A stretch of DNA of 64,000 nucleotides from Sulfoacidibacillus ferrooxidans (GCF_022606465.1 NZ_JALBUF010000001.1:744001-808000), one strand, 5' to 3'; counted from the stretch's first letter, positions 17,122 to 26,924 are shown. Numbers and translations: made by a program. Notes: a model not told the origin generated them from the letters alone.

Positions 17122-18582
17122 ATGGATAAACATTCACTACCACCATGGCTAAGACAAGTGTGGGACGAACTAACGAAGCCACCTGCTGTCTTAAATAAAT
17201 CGACTATGACTACGCGAAAACCGCGACAAGAGACTCAACAAGAAGAAGTGGATGAAGATGACTCTTATTACGACAGTCCAACAGACCCTCCGCTAACAAG
17301 AAAAGCGCCAAAAGGAACGGCTCAAACGGCTGCGAGAGCATCTCGCAAATATTTTGTACCACGTAAATCGCAAAGTCATCGCACAATGACTAAACCGCGT
17401 CCACGCAAACCACTAAAAACACAAAAGCGCGCACAGACATTACCTTTATCAGACAATATTATTCAGGTTGGACAAACAAGGCAACCACCTCTTCAATCAA
17501 TAACCGCTCAAAAAGCATTACCCCATTCAGAACGTACGATTCGAACAAGCCAGGACATGACATCAAAAGCAGAGACCAAAACAGCAAAACGTTATTTTGA
17601 ACAAATATACAATGTTGAATCTACAAACGGCATTTGGAAAATCACTTCTTCAGATGGTAAACAATATGCATTAAAGGCCACTCAACTGCCTATAGAGCGC
17701 ATCACTTTTATGGCGGAGGCACTCGATGAGCTTCGTCGTCGGGGGTTTACTCGCGCCGCCCGTATCATACGTACGACAGAAAGCAAAAAACCCTATGTGA
17801 TCGATGCTGGGCAAACGTATTATGTATCCGAATGGCTACCCGGTCTACCTGTACAACTAGCGTCTATACGTCAATTAAATGCAACTGCAAAAACGCTTGC
17901 AAGGTTCCATGAGCGATCGGTCAATTATGAATATGCTTCATTTCAACCCCCACACGCCTTTCGCGTTTTTGAACATTTATTAAGTCGCAAACAAGACTTA
18001 CAACGCCTCTATCAAAGCATTGAAAAACGCCCAGAAAAGAATGCGTTTGATGAACTATGTTTGCAGTATTTTGCAAAAGCAGATAAGCAAGCCACAGAAT
18101 CACTATCTCTTTGCAAGCTTCCCGAAGTAGAGGCTCATATCAAGCAATCTCTAGAGCATCCAGGGCTGTGCCATTTAGATGTCACTCGCTCCAATCTCAT
18201 CGTTCATCCTGCCGGTTTTGTTCAATTGATTGATTTTGATACCATGACATTTGGTCCAAGGGTAATTGATCTTGCTCACTTACTAAGACGTGCCATGCAA
18301 GCACAAGGTAGCTGGTCTAACGAAACTGCCCTCGTTCCACTAATCGCCTATAACCGCGTACAACCACTTGTACAAGGAGAGTACTTACTTCTTGAATCAC
18401 TATTGACATTTCCTCATCGGTATTGGCGTATCGCACATACGTACTACACAGCTCCACCAAAACAAGCACAAGCCTATCAAATAATGCTAAAAAATCTACA
18501 GGAATCGATTGCTCTGGAGGATCAACGCGAAAAATTTTTACAATCTTTTTCCCGCCAAGTCACACGAAGAACTCGCTCTTAA
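17122..18582 (+). CDS. CotS-family spore coat kinase-like protein with long basic N-terminus
   Basis: This 486-residue protein has a C-terminal phosphotransferase-type domain (about 150-460) of the CotS/YsxE/YutH kind. Visible are WKITSSDGKQYALKAT (nucleotide-binding strand), HLDVTRSNLIV (catalytic loop) and LIDFDTMTFGP (metal-binding DFD). The first 145 residues are low-complexity, rich in Lys, Arg, Pro, Thr and Gln, and unlike most family members. CotS proteins are inner spore coat components. The ATG at 17122 has GGAGG upstream. A MITE begins two bases after its stop codon, and the left copy of the 6-bp target duplication includes the stop. Confidence 0.82.
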   Translation: MDKHSLPPWLRQVWDELTKPPAVLNKSTMTTRKPRQETQQEEVDEDDSYYDSPTDPPLTRKAPKGTAQTAARASRKYFVPRKSQSHRTMTKPRPRKPLKTQKRAQTLPLSDNIIQVGQTRQPPLQSITAQKALPHSERTIRTSQDMTSKAETKTAKRYFEQIYNVESTNGIWKITSSDGKQYALKATQLPIERITFMAEALDELRRRGFTRAARIIRTTESKKPYVIDAGQTYYVSEWLPGLPVQLASIRQLNATAKTLARFHERSVNYEYASFQPPHAFRVFEHLLSRKQDLQRLYQSIEKRPEKNAFDELCLQYFAKADKQATESLSLCKLPEVEAHIKQSLEHPGLCHLDVTRSNLIVHPAGFVQLIDFDTMTFGPRVIDLAHLLRRAMQAQGSWSNETALVPLIAYNRVQPLVQGEYLLLESLLTFPHRYWRIAHTYYTAPPKQAQAYQIMLKNLQESIALEDQREKFLQSFSRQVTRRTRS

Positions 18583-18583
18583 A

Positions 18584-18736
18584 AAGCCTGTTCAAAAAGG
18601 GGGCAGGTAAGACCCGCGCAGTGCAAGGAAGCAAGCCAAGAATGTGGACTGAGCATACGTTTTGGGTACGTGAAGGAGCGTTCTTGGCGCTGACGCTGCA
18701 ATGCGCCGGGGAGTTCTACCCCTTTTTGAACAACCT
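18584..18736 (+). mobile_element. MITE-like palindromic repeat, copy 1
   Basis: This 153-bp element has terminal inverted repeats built on TGTTCAAAAAGGGG and is flanked by CTTAAA on both sides (18578-18583 and 18737-18742). A second copy lies inverted at 37336-37489 with a different 6-bp duplication. The whole unit is an imperfect palindrome with arms of about 55 bases. It has no coding capacity. Confidence 0.85.
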
Positions 18737-18750
18737 CTTAAACGGAGAAA

Positions 18751-19920
18751 TTAGAGCGAAGTATGATCATCACATGCCCATTGCATCTCAGATTTCACGT
18801 ATGGATCTGATTCCATAGAATATGCTTTTGCAACGATCTCCCTAACTATTTCTGGAGCAATCCGCGAAAGCGCCCAAGCCGTCATTGCGCGGATCTCCTC
18901 ACGGGGATCCGTTAGGAAGGGGACTAGCTGCCAGATAGCTTCTTTTGCGCGCAAATTGCCTAGAGCCATAATGGCATTGCGCCGCCATACATAATAACCT
19001 CTCCACGCAGTTGCAGTATGCCCAAATTCGCGCATAAAAGCACGCCTTGAGAGGCTCAAGATGTGTAATAGTTCTGGAAAACTAAGATCTGCCACAGGTG
19101 CAAAAGATGAATCACTGCCAAGCAGTGTTACGTTATTTTTGGGACACACATTTTGACATACGTCACAGCCCCATAGTCGCTTCCCTATGGGTTCCCGATA
19201 TTCCTCGGGAATGATGCCCTTACTTTGTGTTAAGTATGATATACAGCGTTGTCCATCTAAAATGTAGGGATCCACTAACGCCCCCGTTGGACAGGCAGTG
19301 ATACACAGCGTGCACGTCCCACAAGAATCGAGTTGTTCCACTGTACTTTGTGGTTCAATCAAAAGATCTGTTAACAATGATCCAAGAAATACCCATGATC
19401 CATATGCTTTCGTAATCAACATTCCATTTTTCCCAATCCATCCTAGGCCTGCGCGTACAGCCACCGCCCGGTCTACTAACGGGGAAGTATCCACACCCAT
19501 TTGATAGTCAATCTCCCGCCCTACATACTCAGTGAGCAACAGCACAAGGGATTGTAATTTTTTCTTCAATACACGATGGTAGTCATGACCAAAAGCATAC
19601 ATCGACACACTTCCACGAAGTCCCTTAGGCCGTCTAAGCCGCATGGTTTCTTCGATTCGATATGGTACAGCAATGGCAACAATGCTCTTTGCACTAGGAA
19701 GGTTTGCCACAGGATCCACTCGTTGTTGAGAATAGGGATGTTCAAATCCAGTCTGACGTCCTTCCGCATAATACCGTTGTAATTGCGGAACTACATCATG
19801 AAATACATCTGCAGTGGTTACACCAACTACTTCAATACCTGCTCTGACTGCCAATTGTTGCAAGACGTGGAAAGGCACATCATATCCTGTGCAACTCATG
19901 TGTTGATTCCCAGTACTCAT
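18751..19920 (-). CDS. queG: Epoxyqueuosine reductase
   Basis: QueG catalyses the last step of queuosine synthesis in tRNA, a cobalamin-dependent reduction using two 4Fe-4S clusters. This 389-residue protein shows the DUF1730/cobalamin domain (SIVAIAVPYR, VDTSPLVDRAVAVRAGLGW), two cluster motifs (CGTCTLCITACPTGAL and CDVCQNVCPKN) and a C-terminal HEAT-repeat region (about 320-385). The ATG at 19920 overlaps the rnhA stop as ATGA, pointing to coupling; an ATG 21 bases later is also possible. MITE copy 1 lies just downstream. Confidence 0.92.
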   Translation of the reverse strand: MSTGNQHMSCTGYDVPFHVLQQLAVRAGIEVVGVTTADVFHDVVPQLQRYYAEGRQTGFEHPYSQQRVDPVANLPSAKSIVAIAVPYRIEETMRLRRPKGLRGSVSMYAFGHDYHRVLKKKLQSLVLLLTEYVGREIDYQMGVDTSPLVDRAVAVRAGLGWIGKNGMLITKAYGSWVFLGSLLTDLLIEPQSTVEQLDSCGTCTLCITACPTGALVDPYILDGQRCISYLTQSKGIIPEEYREPIGKRLWGCDVCQNVCPKNNVTLLGSDSSFAPVADLSFPELLHILSLSRRAFMREFGHTATAWRGYYVWRRNAIMALGNLRAKEAIWQLVPFLTDPREEIRAMTAWALSRIAPEIVREIVAKAYSMESDPYVKSEMQWACDDHTSL

Positions 19921-20360
19921 CTTTTTACAGCAGCACGTGCCAATGCATCGCAACGCTCATTATAGTGGTGCCCACTGTGTCCTTTTACTTTACCAAATTG
20001 CACATCATGAAGGTCTAATTGCTCGATGAGCAGCTCCCAGAGATCGCGATTCTTGACAGGTTGATTGCTACTATTCACCCATCCGGTCCGCTGCCATTTG
20101 ACATACCATTTCTGTGTAAAACAGTTAACTACATAAGCCGAATCGCTATAGACTGTCACTTTACATGGTCTTTTTAGTCCGCGCAGTCCTTCAACTACTG
20201 CTTGAATCTCCATCCGTTGATTAGTGGTATGCGATTCTCCACCTGATAATTCTAGTTCACGTTCACCCCATACAAGGATGGCAGCCCAACCACCCGGACC
20301 TGGATTGCCACTACACGCCCCATCTGTATAGATGGAAACTGCGGTTAATTCATCTTCCAC
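19917..20360 (-). CDS. rnhA: Ribonuclease HI
   Basis: RNase HI cleaves the RNA strand of RNA-DNA hybrids. The 147-residue protein carries all four acidic catalytic residues in their usual contexts: YTDGACSGNPGPGGWA, QRMEIQAV, VYSDSAYVVNC and YNERCDALAR, plus the KGHSGH loop. It lacks the N-terminal hybrid-binding domain. The GTG start has GGGGG upstream. It is translationally coupled to queG. Confidence 0.95.
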   Translation of the reverse strand: MEDELTAVSIYTDGACSGNPGPGGWAAILVWGERELELSGGESHTTNQRMEIQAVVEGLRGLKRPCKVTVYSDSAYVVNCFTQKWYVKWQRTGWVNSSNQPVKNRDLWELLIEQLDLHDVQFGKVKGHSGHHYNERCDALARAAVKR

Positions 20361-20541
20361 GTTTATTTCCCCCGAAGTAAAGACATCTTAAGTATTATCT
20401 GTTACTTAGTCACTTACACGCAAGCGCAAATTTATACAACTGCAGTCAGTTATTAAGCGGATGTTAGCAAAGGATGGTGTAGCACATGTTCACATCTAAT
20501 TTCACTAGCTACCTTATGAGTCGTCCGTGGGGACTGAATTA

Positions 20542-21282
20542 ATGGGGAATTTCTTTCTCGTTGGGCTACTCACCACGCTTGCTTTAGGCCCTCTTGCACA
20601 TGTTACAACTCCCGTGCATGGTCATCAATACTGGGAAAAACGATCTCCCGGTCACATTGTTTACTCAGTGGCGACCACAAAAAAATGGGTTGCTCTCACT
20701 TTTGACGATGGACCGAACCCTAAATACACGATGCGAATCATGGATACACTTAATCACTACCATGCTCATGCAACATTCTTTGTGCTCGGTCATTTAGTGC
20801 GTGAGCACCCGGCGATTATTCAACAACTCGCTGCTCATGGTCAAGAAATTGGTAATCACACTGATCAGCATTTAAAAATGGATCACCTCACAGTGACTGA
20901 TGTGACAGCTTGTGACCAGGCGATCATGCAGGTTATTGGAAAACGCCCATTGTTCTTGCGTCCACCTGGCGGAGGATTATCTGAACATCTTGTGCAAGTG
21001 GCCGAACAAACCAAACATATAGTCATTATGTGGTCATGGGATGTTGATTCAAAGGACTGGTCACAACCTGGTGTCCAAAAAATTGTGGATCGCGTCATCC
21101 ATCATGTGAAGCCAGGAACCATCATTATTCTGCATGATGGCGGTGGAAAAAGAGAGCAAACGGTGACTGCATTAAACGAGATTCTTAACCAACTAACGAA
21201 ACAAGGATACCAATTTGTTACGATCAGTCAATTGCTCACTCAGTGGAAACCATATCTTCCATATCCCTCGTCAAGTCATTGA
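20542..21282 (+). CDS. Polysaccharide deacetylase (NodB domain), exported
   Basis: This 246-residue protein starts with a signal peptide (MGNFFLVGLLTTLALGPLA) followed by a NodB catalytic domain. Motif 1 is TFDDGPNPKYT (catalytic and metal Asp), motif 2 is GNHTDQH (metal His), and motif 3 is RPPGGG; IIILHDGGG carries the last His. The family removes acetyl groups from peptidoglycan or chitin-type sugars; PdaA/PdaB act in spore cortex. The ATG at 20542 has GGGG nine bases upstream. It stands alone, converging on the ger operon. Confidence 0.88.
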   Translation: MGNFFLVGLLTTLALGPLAHVTTPVHGHQYWEKRSPGHIVYSVATTKKWVALTFDDGPNPKYTMRIMDTLNHYHAHATFFVLGHLVREHPAIIQQLAAHGQEIGNHTDQHLKMDHLTVTDVTACDQAIMQVIGKRPLFLRPPGGGLSEHLVQVAEQTKHIVIMWSWDVDSKDWSQPGVQKIVDRVIHHVKPGTIIILHDGGGKREQTVTALNEILNQLTKQGYQFVTISQLLTQWKPYLPYPSSSH

Positions 21283-21295
21283 CGTGTTTATGTAT

Positions 21296-21478
21296 TTAGG
21301 ACATCATCTTATAAGTAAAATAAGTAAGAGTGCCTCCGCATGACACAATTAACAACAACATTACTCCGGCGGCACCCAAACGACGGTGCTGCCTCCACAA
21401 CCATTTCATAAAGCTAATGAGATACACTGTAACCAGTATTGGAGCAACGAACGTAACTAATACATTAATCGTATTCAT
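21296..21478 (-). CDS. Small two-span membrane protein of the ger operon (GerD-subunit-like)
   Basis: This 60-residue protein has two membrane segments (about residues 5-24 and 37-55) separated by a basic loop (KWLWRQHRRL). It is the last gene of the gerA-gerB-type operon, 12 bp downstream of the permease gene. Several Bacillus ger operons carry a small two-span 'D' subunit that modulates germinant response; size, topology and position fit, but no sequence signature can be checked here. Confidence 0.6.
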   Translation of the reverse strand: MNTINVLVTFVAPILVTVYLISFMKWLWRQHRRLGAAGVMLLLIVSCGGTLTYFTYKMMS

Positions 21479-21490
21479 ATTCTCATCCCT

Positions 21491-22690
21491 TCATCGAACA
21501 AGTGCGCGCCTGCGGAAACGAAAGCGTCCAAAACCTTTTTTTACAGCTTGCTCATCTTTGGCGTCCACTTTTTTCTTACCTCCCCGATGAGAAAAATAGT
21601 CTTTGCCAGCAGCAAGGAGCGCTAAAATCACTGGTAAGGCCACGCTTATAGTCCAGCCATATGGTTCAAATACTTGCGCAGAGATCGCGAGAACGCTAGG
21701 AAAATCAGGTGGTAAAAACGAGAGGACATAAAGTAGTAAAGCTAGTGGCGCTAACAAGGGACGATATACTGGCATATTGAACGCCTGTGCATACAAGTAG
21801 GCTGCCAACCAAAGTCCAAACCCCATTTTAATCACAGCTGCAGCAACCCAGAGGAAAACAAAGATAGATTCTAATCGTTGTACAAATCTCCCTACATAAA
21901 TCACACGAGCCAATTGATACATAGGAAACGGAACTCTACCAAGTGGAGCCACAGCAAATGTTCCGATAAACACGATCAAAACAATACTAAAGATTAGCGA
22001 AGCAAGGATAATACTTACGACTCCAATGTATTTAAACTGCTCCCTATTACGAATGGCAGGATACATAATGGACAATATGAGCACATTGCAAAAAAGACTT
22101 GTATTAATGGATCCAAACCACAGCGTATGCATGATCCCTTGTCCAAAAAAGGGAAGTAATAAGCTTGCATTAAACCAGGACAATGGCAACAAGAGCAAAA
22201 TAGCTAGACCTGTTAAAAAAAGGTAAGAAAAAATCATCGCTGTCCGCGTTAAGCCTTCAAGCCCTTTGTGCGCGTAATAAATAACAACAACTAAAAAAGA
22301 TAGAGTCACCACTGCAGTTGGCGTAGCAGGCAACACGGTTGTCACGACTGTCTCAGTAAATTCCCTCATCACAAGAGCTGTTTGTGTGATGAAAAATAAA
22401 ACGAAAAGGAGCGCAACAGGTACTGTTACATATCGACTAAATAAACGCGTCATGACTTGTAATACATTTTCCCCCGGAAATCGTTTAAAGCACATGTGTA
22501 CAATGAAAAAAGCAAGCAAAACAATTGCACCCGATATGAGTGGGATTGCCCACGCCATACTTTTGCCTTCCGCAGCGACACGTGAAGGGAAGCTCAAAAA
22601 TACATCTGTCGCAGTATAAATCGTCAAAAGTGCTGTAAGTTCAATCACACCTACGCGTCCGATATTGATCTCTTTTAGCTGTTTAGCCAT
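21491..22690 (-). CDS. Spore germination permease, GerB (GerAB) type
   Basis: This 399-residue protein has about ten membrane segments and the endospore germination permease fold, for example ELTALLTIYTATDVFLSFP at the N-terminus and GRFVQRLESIFVFLWV in the middle. It ends in a basic tail (GFGRFRFRRRALVR). B subunits bind the germinant in the inner spore membrane together with the A and C subunits. The A-type gene is 43 bp upstream and a small two-span gene is downstream; no C-type lipoprotein is present. Confidence 0.88.
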   Translation of the reverse strand: MAKQLKEINIGRVGVIELTALLTIYTATDVFLSFPSRVAAEGKSMAWAIPLISGAIVLLAFFIVHMCFKRFPGENVLQVMTRLFSRYVTVPVALLFVLFFITQTALVMREFTETVVTTVLPATPTAVVTLSFLVVVIYYAHKGLEGLTRTAMIFSYLFLTGLAILLLLPLSWFNASLLLPFFGQGIMHTLWFGSINTSLFCNVLILSIMYPAIRNREQFKYIGVVSIILASLIFSIVLIVFIGTFAVAPLGRVPFPMYQLARVIYVGRFVQRLESIFVFLWVAAAVIKMGFGLWLAAYLYAQAFNMPVYRPLLAPLALLLYVLSFLPPDFPSVLAISAQVFEPYGWTISVALPVILALLAAGKDYFSHRGGKKKVDAKDEQAVKKGFGRFRFRRRALVR

Positions 22691-22733
22691 CTTTTATTAC
22701 CCCCAACAGAAAAATCATCACACTACAAAAGAC

Positions 22734-24599
22734 TTATTTTTTTAATTTTCGCATCGAACGGACTCGTGGACTCCATGGTCGCGTTATATCTTCTTGACGT
22801 TTTGTATCCTGTGATCCAAAGGCAGCAGGACGTGTCTCCATAGTAAATACTTTTCCACGCGCTATGACATCAGGTGAAGATCGCTGCCATGGTGCAATAG
22901 GGGATAGAATGGGTACACCAAAGCTACGAATGCTCACAGCATGCATGATAAGTACCATAACGGCGAGGGCCACTCCATAAAAACCAAAGAAAGCAGCTGC
23001 CAAGATAAATCCAAATCGCAAAACGCGAATAGAAAATGATAGATTATAATTTGGCATTGTAAATGACGCGAGTGCTGTTACAGCCACCACGATAATTAAC
23101 AGCGGGCTAATAATGCCTGCCGCTACCGCAGCTTGACCTAGAATTAAGGCACCAACAATCCCAATAGTAGGTCCTATCACTGATGGGATTCGAATACCTG
23201 CTTCACGAATTAATTCAAGCGAAAACTCCATGACTAAAATTTCAAAAACAACAGGAAATGGCACGCGTTCACGTGATGCTGCAACGGCTAACATGAGATC
23301 TGTGGGGATCATCTCTGGATGATAATTGGCCACTGAAATGTATAATGCAGGGAACAAGAGGCCTATGATGACTGAAATCATGCGAATCGATCGCACAAAT
23401 GTACCAAAAGGCCAACGCAAATATGCATCCTCTGAGGTATGCAGTAGTGACCAAAACAGAACAGGGGCAAGAATCGCGTATGGACTTTGCCCAACAAATA
23501 TAGCTACTTGCCCTTCTGTTAGTCCAAATGCTACACGATCTGGACGTTCCGTCGATAAAAATTTAGGAAATACGCTAATTGGGTCATCTTCCATGAACTG
23601 TTCTAGCAGTCCGCTATCAGGCATATAATCAATTTTTATACTTTTTAAACGTTTCTTCACTTCTGCAATCAATCGCGGATTAGCTAGTCCATCAATATAC
23701 ATAATGGCAATATCTGTACTAGCCAATTCTCCTAACTGCCTCATCTCCGTGATTAACCTTGTCGATCGTAGTCTGGCTCTTACAAGACCTGTATTTGCCC
23801 GAAAATTCTCAGTGAATGCATCGTGCGGCCCGCGCACAACTGCTTCAGTTTGGCTGATCCCCACTGTCCGATGTTCCCAGCCCTTGGTCTCTACAGATAA
23901 CCCTATAGCCATCCCCTCAAAGAAAATAACCGTACTTCCGGCCAGAATATTTTCTGTTGCATCCTTCCATGTTTTGATCTCCATCACTTGGTTGCCAGGT
24001 AATAACGTCTCTTTAATCCAATTCATGATGACTGTTTCAGATGCACTTGCATCAAATGAGGACAAAATCATAAGCGGTTCAAGAATATGATTATTAATAA
24101 TGATCTTATCTGCTAATCCATCCATAAACACAGCGAACGCTTCTATTTGTGGTGATCCACCTACTTTAAAGGTTCTCACTACTACATCTGCATTCTTTGG
24201 CATATGAAACGTTTTCTCAAGAATTTTTCTATTGCCACTCAAATCATACTGTATTCTAGTTGGTAGCTCAGCTTGCCACGCGTCATTGACTTTTCGATTC
24301 TGCGCTCGATCATTAGCACGCGCACGTAATGTTGCCATGGTCACAGAGCGAATAGAGCGTTTTCCAAACACTTGTGCATTGACTTTATTTTTCTTTGAAT
24401 CTGGATAATGTTCGCCATAAAAAGAATAGGTGGCCTTTAAACGCCACCGCGATCGTTGTCCTCGTCTAACATGTACTTGATCCTCATTGTCCTTATTCTG
24501 TTCTTCGTCAGCCATATTTTCTGGAGTTAAAATAAACTGTTTATCAAGAAGTGAATCGTCGACCGTTAACCAACGCCATAGTCGCCGTATTTGCATCAT
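22734..24599 (-). CDS. Spore germination protein, GerA (GerAA) type
   Basis: This 621-residue protein has a soluble N-terminal region of roughly 360 residues carrying the GerA signature (RGPHDAFTENFRANTGLVRAR), followed by four or five membrane segments and a basic C-terminal tail. The block VPFPVVFEILVMEFSLELIRE is characteristic of GerAA. A long charged N-terminal extension (about 1-110) with basic and acidic stretches precedes the family domain. The ATG at 24599 follows GGGAG. It begins the A-B-D-like operon. Confidence 0.9.
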   Translation of the reverse strand: MMQIRRLWRWLTVDDSLLDKQFILTPENMADEEQNKDNEDQVHVRRGQRSRWRLKATYSFYGEHYPDSKKNKVNAQVFGKRSIRSVTMATLRARANDRAQNRKVNDAWQAELPTRIQYDLSGNRKILEKTFHMPKNADVVVRTFKVGGSPQIEAFAVFMDGLADKIIINNHILEPLMILSSFDASASETVIMNWIKETLLPGNQVMEIKTWKDATENILAGSTVIFFEGMAIGLSVETKGWEHRTVGISQTEAVVRGPHDAFTENFRANTGLVRARLRSTRLITEMRQLGELASTDIAIMYIDGLANPRLIAEVKKRLKSIKIDYMPDSGLLEQFMEDDPISVFPKFLSTERPDRVAFGLTEGQVAIFVGQSPYAILAPVLFWSLLHTSEDAYLRWPFGTFVRSIRMISVIIGLLFPALYISVANYHPEMIPTDLMLAVAASRERVPFPVVFEILVMEFSLELIREAGIRIPSVIGPTIGIVGALILGQAAVAAGIISPLLIIVVAVTALASFTMPNYNLSFSIRVLRFGFILAAAFFGFYGVALAVMVLIMHAVSIRSFGVPILSPIAPWQRSSPDVIARGKVFTMETRPAAFGSQDTKRQEDITRPWSPRVRSMRKLKK

Positions 24600-24663
24600 C
24601 GCACACTCCCACTAGAGTCGTTCTTTCACAGAATAAGGTTCCCTTTTCTTTCCTCATTATGCA

Positions 24664-24694
24664 AAAAAGACAGCCCATGATGAGCTGTCTTTTT
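24664..24694 (-). terminator. Rho-independent terminator after nth
   Basis: A perfect 11-bp stem, AAAAAGACAGC paired with GCTGTCTTTTT, has a 9-base loop and a T run on the minus strand. It lies 17 bp beyond the nth stop and separates that gene group from the ger operon. It can also work on the other strand. Confidence 0.85.
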
Positions 24695-24710
24695 GCCTAT
24701 ACATATTCCA

Positions 24711-25430
24711 TTAGGAATGGTTTCCTACACCTGAAGAATCATCAGCATAGATAGAAACTGCTTTAGCTCTACTTCGCGCTTTTCCGCGAAGTTTTACTTG
24801 TGTCTTAAAATACCGGCAAAAAGGAGCAAGCGTACAAATTTCACATTTGGGGCTACGCGCCATGCATACCTGTCGTCCATGATAAATGAGCCAGTGATGC
24901 GCATCAGACCAACGATCCATCGGAATGCGTTTCATCAACTGCTGCTCTGTCTCAAGTACATGTTCGCTTTGCGCTAAACCAAGCCGATTCGACACGCGTT
25001 GAACATGAGTATCTACCGCAATGGCAGGAACTCCAAATGCATTAGACAGCACCACATTCGCAGTTTTTCTCCCCACACCAGGTAAAGAAATTAATTGTTC
25101 CATTTGATTAGGAACGATCGATTGATATTCTTCTACCAGACGTTGACTTGTCCCTATAATATTTTTTGCTTTCGTTTTAAATAATCCACACTCCATAATC
25201 AATGTTTCCACTTCAGCAACATCTGCCTGTGCTAACGCCAACGGAGTGGGAAATTTCAAAAATAGTCGCGGCGTGATCTCATTGACACGTTTATCTGTGC
25301 ACTGTGCAGACAAAATGGTCGCGATGAGCAACTCAAACGGATTTGTATGATGCAGTGCACACTTTGCATCTGGGTATAATTCCTCCAAAGTCCGCAAAAC
25401 ATCAGCCGTTGCAATGCGTGGCAACGTCAT
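24711..25430 (-). CDS. nth: Endonuclease III
   Basis: This base-excision DNA glycosylase/AP lyase acts on oxidised pyrimidines. The 239-residue protein shows the helix-hairpin-helix LPGVGRKTANVVLSNAFG with the catalytic Lys, the catalytic Asp in AVDTHVQRVSNRLG, and the 4Fe-4S loop C-X6-C-X2-C-X5-C (CMARSPKCEICTLAPFC). It has a basic C-terminal extension of about 25 residues beyond the cluster. It is the last gene of a leftward run with the YunD-like gene 12 bp upstream. Confidence 0.95.
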   Translation of the reverse strand: MTLPRIATADVLRTLEELYPDAKCALHHTNPFELLIATILSAQCTDKRVNEITPRLFLKFPTPLALAQADVAEVETLIMECGLFKTKAKNIIGTSQRLVEEYQSIVPNQMEQLISLPGVGRKTANVVLSNAFGVPAIAVDTHVQRVSNRLGLAQSEHVLETEQQLMKRIPMDRWSDAHHWLIYHGRQVCMARSPKCEICTLAPFCRYFKTQVKLRGKARSRAKAVSIYADDSSGVGNHS

Positions 25431-25442
25431 ATCTCCATCCCC

Positions 25443-26894
25443 TTAGTTTGCATCATCATTGATCCACCGGTACCTTTGCTTATGTGCTCCTTCTACGAGA
25501 TTACCATTGCCTAAAGCACGGCCTAAAAAGGTACGAATGAGTGGTTCACAGTAGACATATTCATATCCATGTAGTGATTTATACATAGGAGATAATGCTA
25601 TGTATTCGGAGGTAACCACTGTATACATACGCATGGGATCAAGCTGCTGCATACCAATAAGAACACGCACAATAGTAGCCGTCTCTCCGCTCTCCCTGGA
25701 GTCCATCTCTGCAATCGTGACGTGTGCCCCAGATACATGTAAGCGACCGACGAAGTGCCCGCGAAATCCAAATCCAAACCCTTGTCTTCTAATTAATTGC
25801 TCCTGATTGCCCTCGCTAATTAACTGTAACAATGCATGTCCTGGAACATTCATCTTCACAGGACGCATCGGAGTTCCGCAAATAGCTAACAGATCCTTCT
25901 GCCGTATCGTACCTGCAAGATACCCCGCAGTAATCACACCACCATTTAGAAAAGCGAGCTGTGCGGATAATTCAATTCGCAATTCATCACATAACAAATT
26001 AACGAGTTGAGACTCTCCAAATAGCGAATGACTCAATGGCACTGATATAGTTGCTACTGGACTCTGAAGCCACTCTATGGCTTTATCGTGCAAAGATGTT
26101 ATAGCTGTCTCTACCTTCTCATCTGGATCCCCTGTAAAATCTGTATATTCGAGTGATGAAGTAACATTCGTTACATGGTGGTTCTCATCGACATGCAATA
26201 CAGCGTGACCAAATGCATATGCATGCTTACCGGCCTGTAAAATCCATATTCCTGATCGCAAGTCCCCACCATCGAGAAAATGATGCGTATGTGCACCGAT
26301 AATGACATCAACGGGCAACCCTTGATCCGCCAATAACTGGTCCATATGGTATCCTAAATGGGAAAGCAAGATGACAATCTCTGCTCCATGTTCGCGCATC
26401 TCACTAGCCATTTGAAAAGCCACTGCAACAGGGTCTTCCGCTTTTATGCCCAGTGTAGCAAACGACTTTTCATACTTCACAGTAACGCCAAATACGCCTA
26501 TCTTCACTCCATCTATCTCATAATACTGGCCATGCACAAGATTACCCTGCTCGTCTTGGTTCAATCCTGGCACAGTTAAATTAGAGCAAAACAGTGGGAC
26601 GTTCGCCAAACGGATAAGATGAGCCCACTCTGATTGATCTATAGTAAGAGTTTCATTATTTCCAAATACCCATCCATCATAGGGAAGTGTTTGCAAAATA
26701 CGCGCATTCACATGTCCTGCAGTGGCGTAAGAAAGAGGGTTTGACATATCTATGTGATCGCCTAATTCAAAACACAGGACCGGCTGTTCCCGATCCCGTA
26801 GCTCATCATAGCGAGCACGTAAGTGTTTTGCCAAATAGGAAAACCGCTCAAGTTCACTGTGTACATCATTGGTATGAAGGATGTGAAGTTCCAC
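25443..26894 (-). CDS. Metallophosphoesterase/5'-nucleotidase (YunD-like)
   Basis: This 483-residue protein starts directly with the calcineurin-like motif ILHTNDVHS and continues with GDHIDMSNP, FGNNETLT, LLSHLGYHMDQ and GAHTHHFLDGG. It then has a 5'-nucleotidase C-terminal domain (about 275-460) with a substrate loop. It lacks a signal peptide, so it should be cytoplasmic, like B. subtilis YunD. UshA-type enzymes of this plan hydrolyse nucleotides, 2',3'-cyclic nucleotides or related sugars. The GTG start has GGAGG nine bases upstream. Confidence 0.85.
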   Translation of the reverse strand: MELHILHTNDVHSELERFSYLAKHLRARYDELRDREQPVLCFELGDHIDMSNPLSYATAGHVNARILQTLPYDGWVFGNNETLTIDQSEWAHLIRLANVPLFCSNLTVPGLNQDEQGNLVHGQYYEIDGVKIGVFGVTVKYEKSFATLGIKAEDPVAVAFQMASEMREHGAEIVILLSHLGYHMDQLLADQGLPVDVIIGAHTHHFLDGGDLRSGIWILQAGKHAYAFGHAVLHVDENHHVTNVTSSLEYTDFTGDPDEKVETAITSLHDKAIEWLQSPVATISVPLSHSLFGESQLVNLLCDELRIELSAQLAFLNGGVITAGYLAGTIRQKDLLAICGTPMRPVKMNVPGHALLQLISEGNQEQLIRRQGFGFGFRGHFVGRLHVSGAHVTIAEMDSRESGETATIVRVLIGMQQLDPMRMYTVVTSEYIALSPMYKSLHGYEYVYCEPLIRTFLGRALGNGNLVEGAHKQRYRWINDDAN

Positions 26895-26924
26895 TAGTTA
26901 CAACCTCCATCCACTAAAATCAAC

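Noticed and set aside
20361-20541. Riboswitch or small RNA in the 180-base gap before the deacetylase gene
   Set aside because: No stable conserved fold or terminator was recognised; nothing beyond a ribosome site can be supported.
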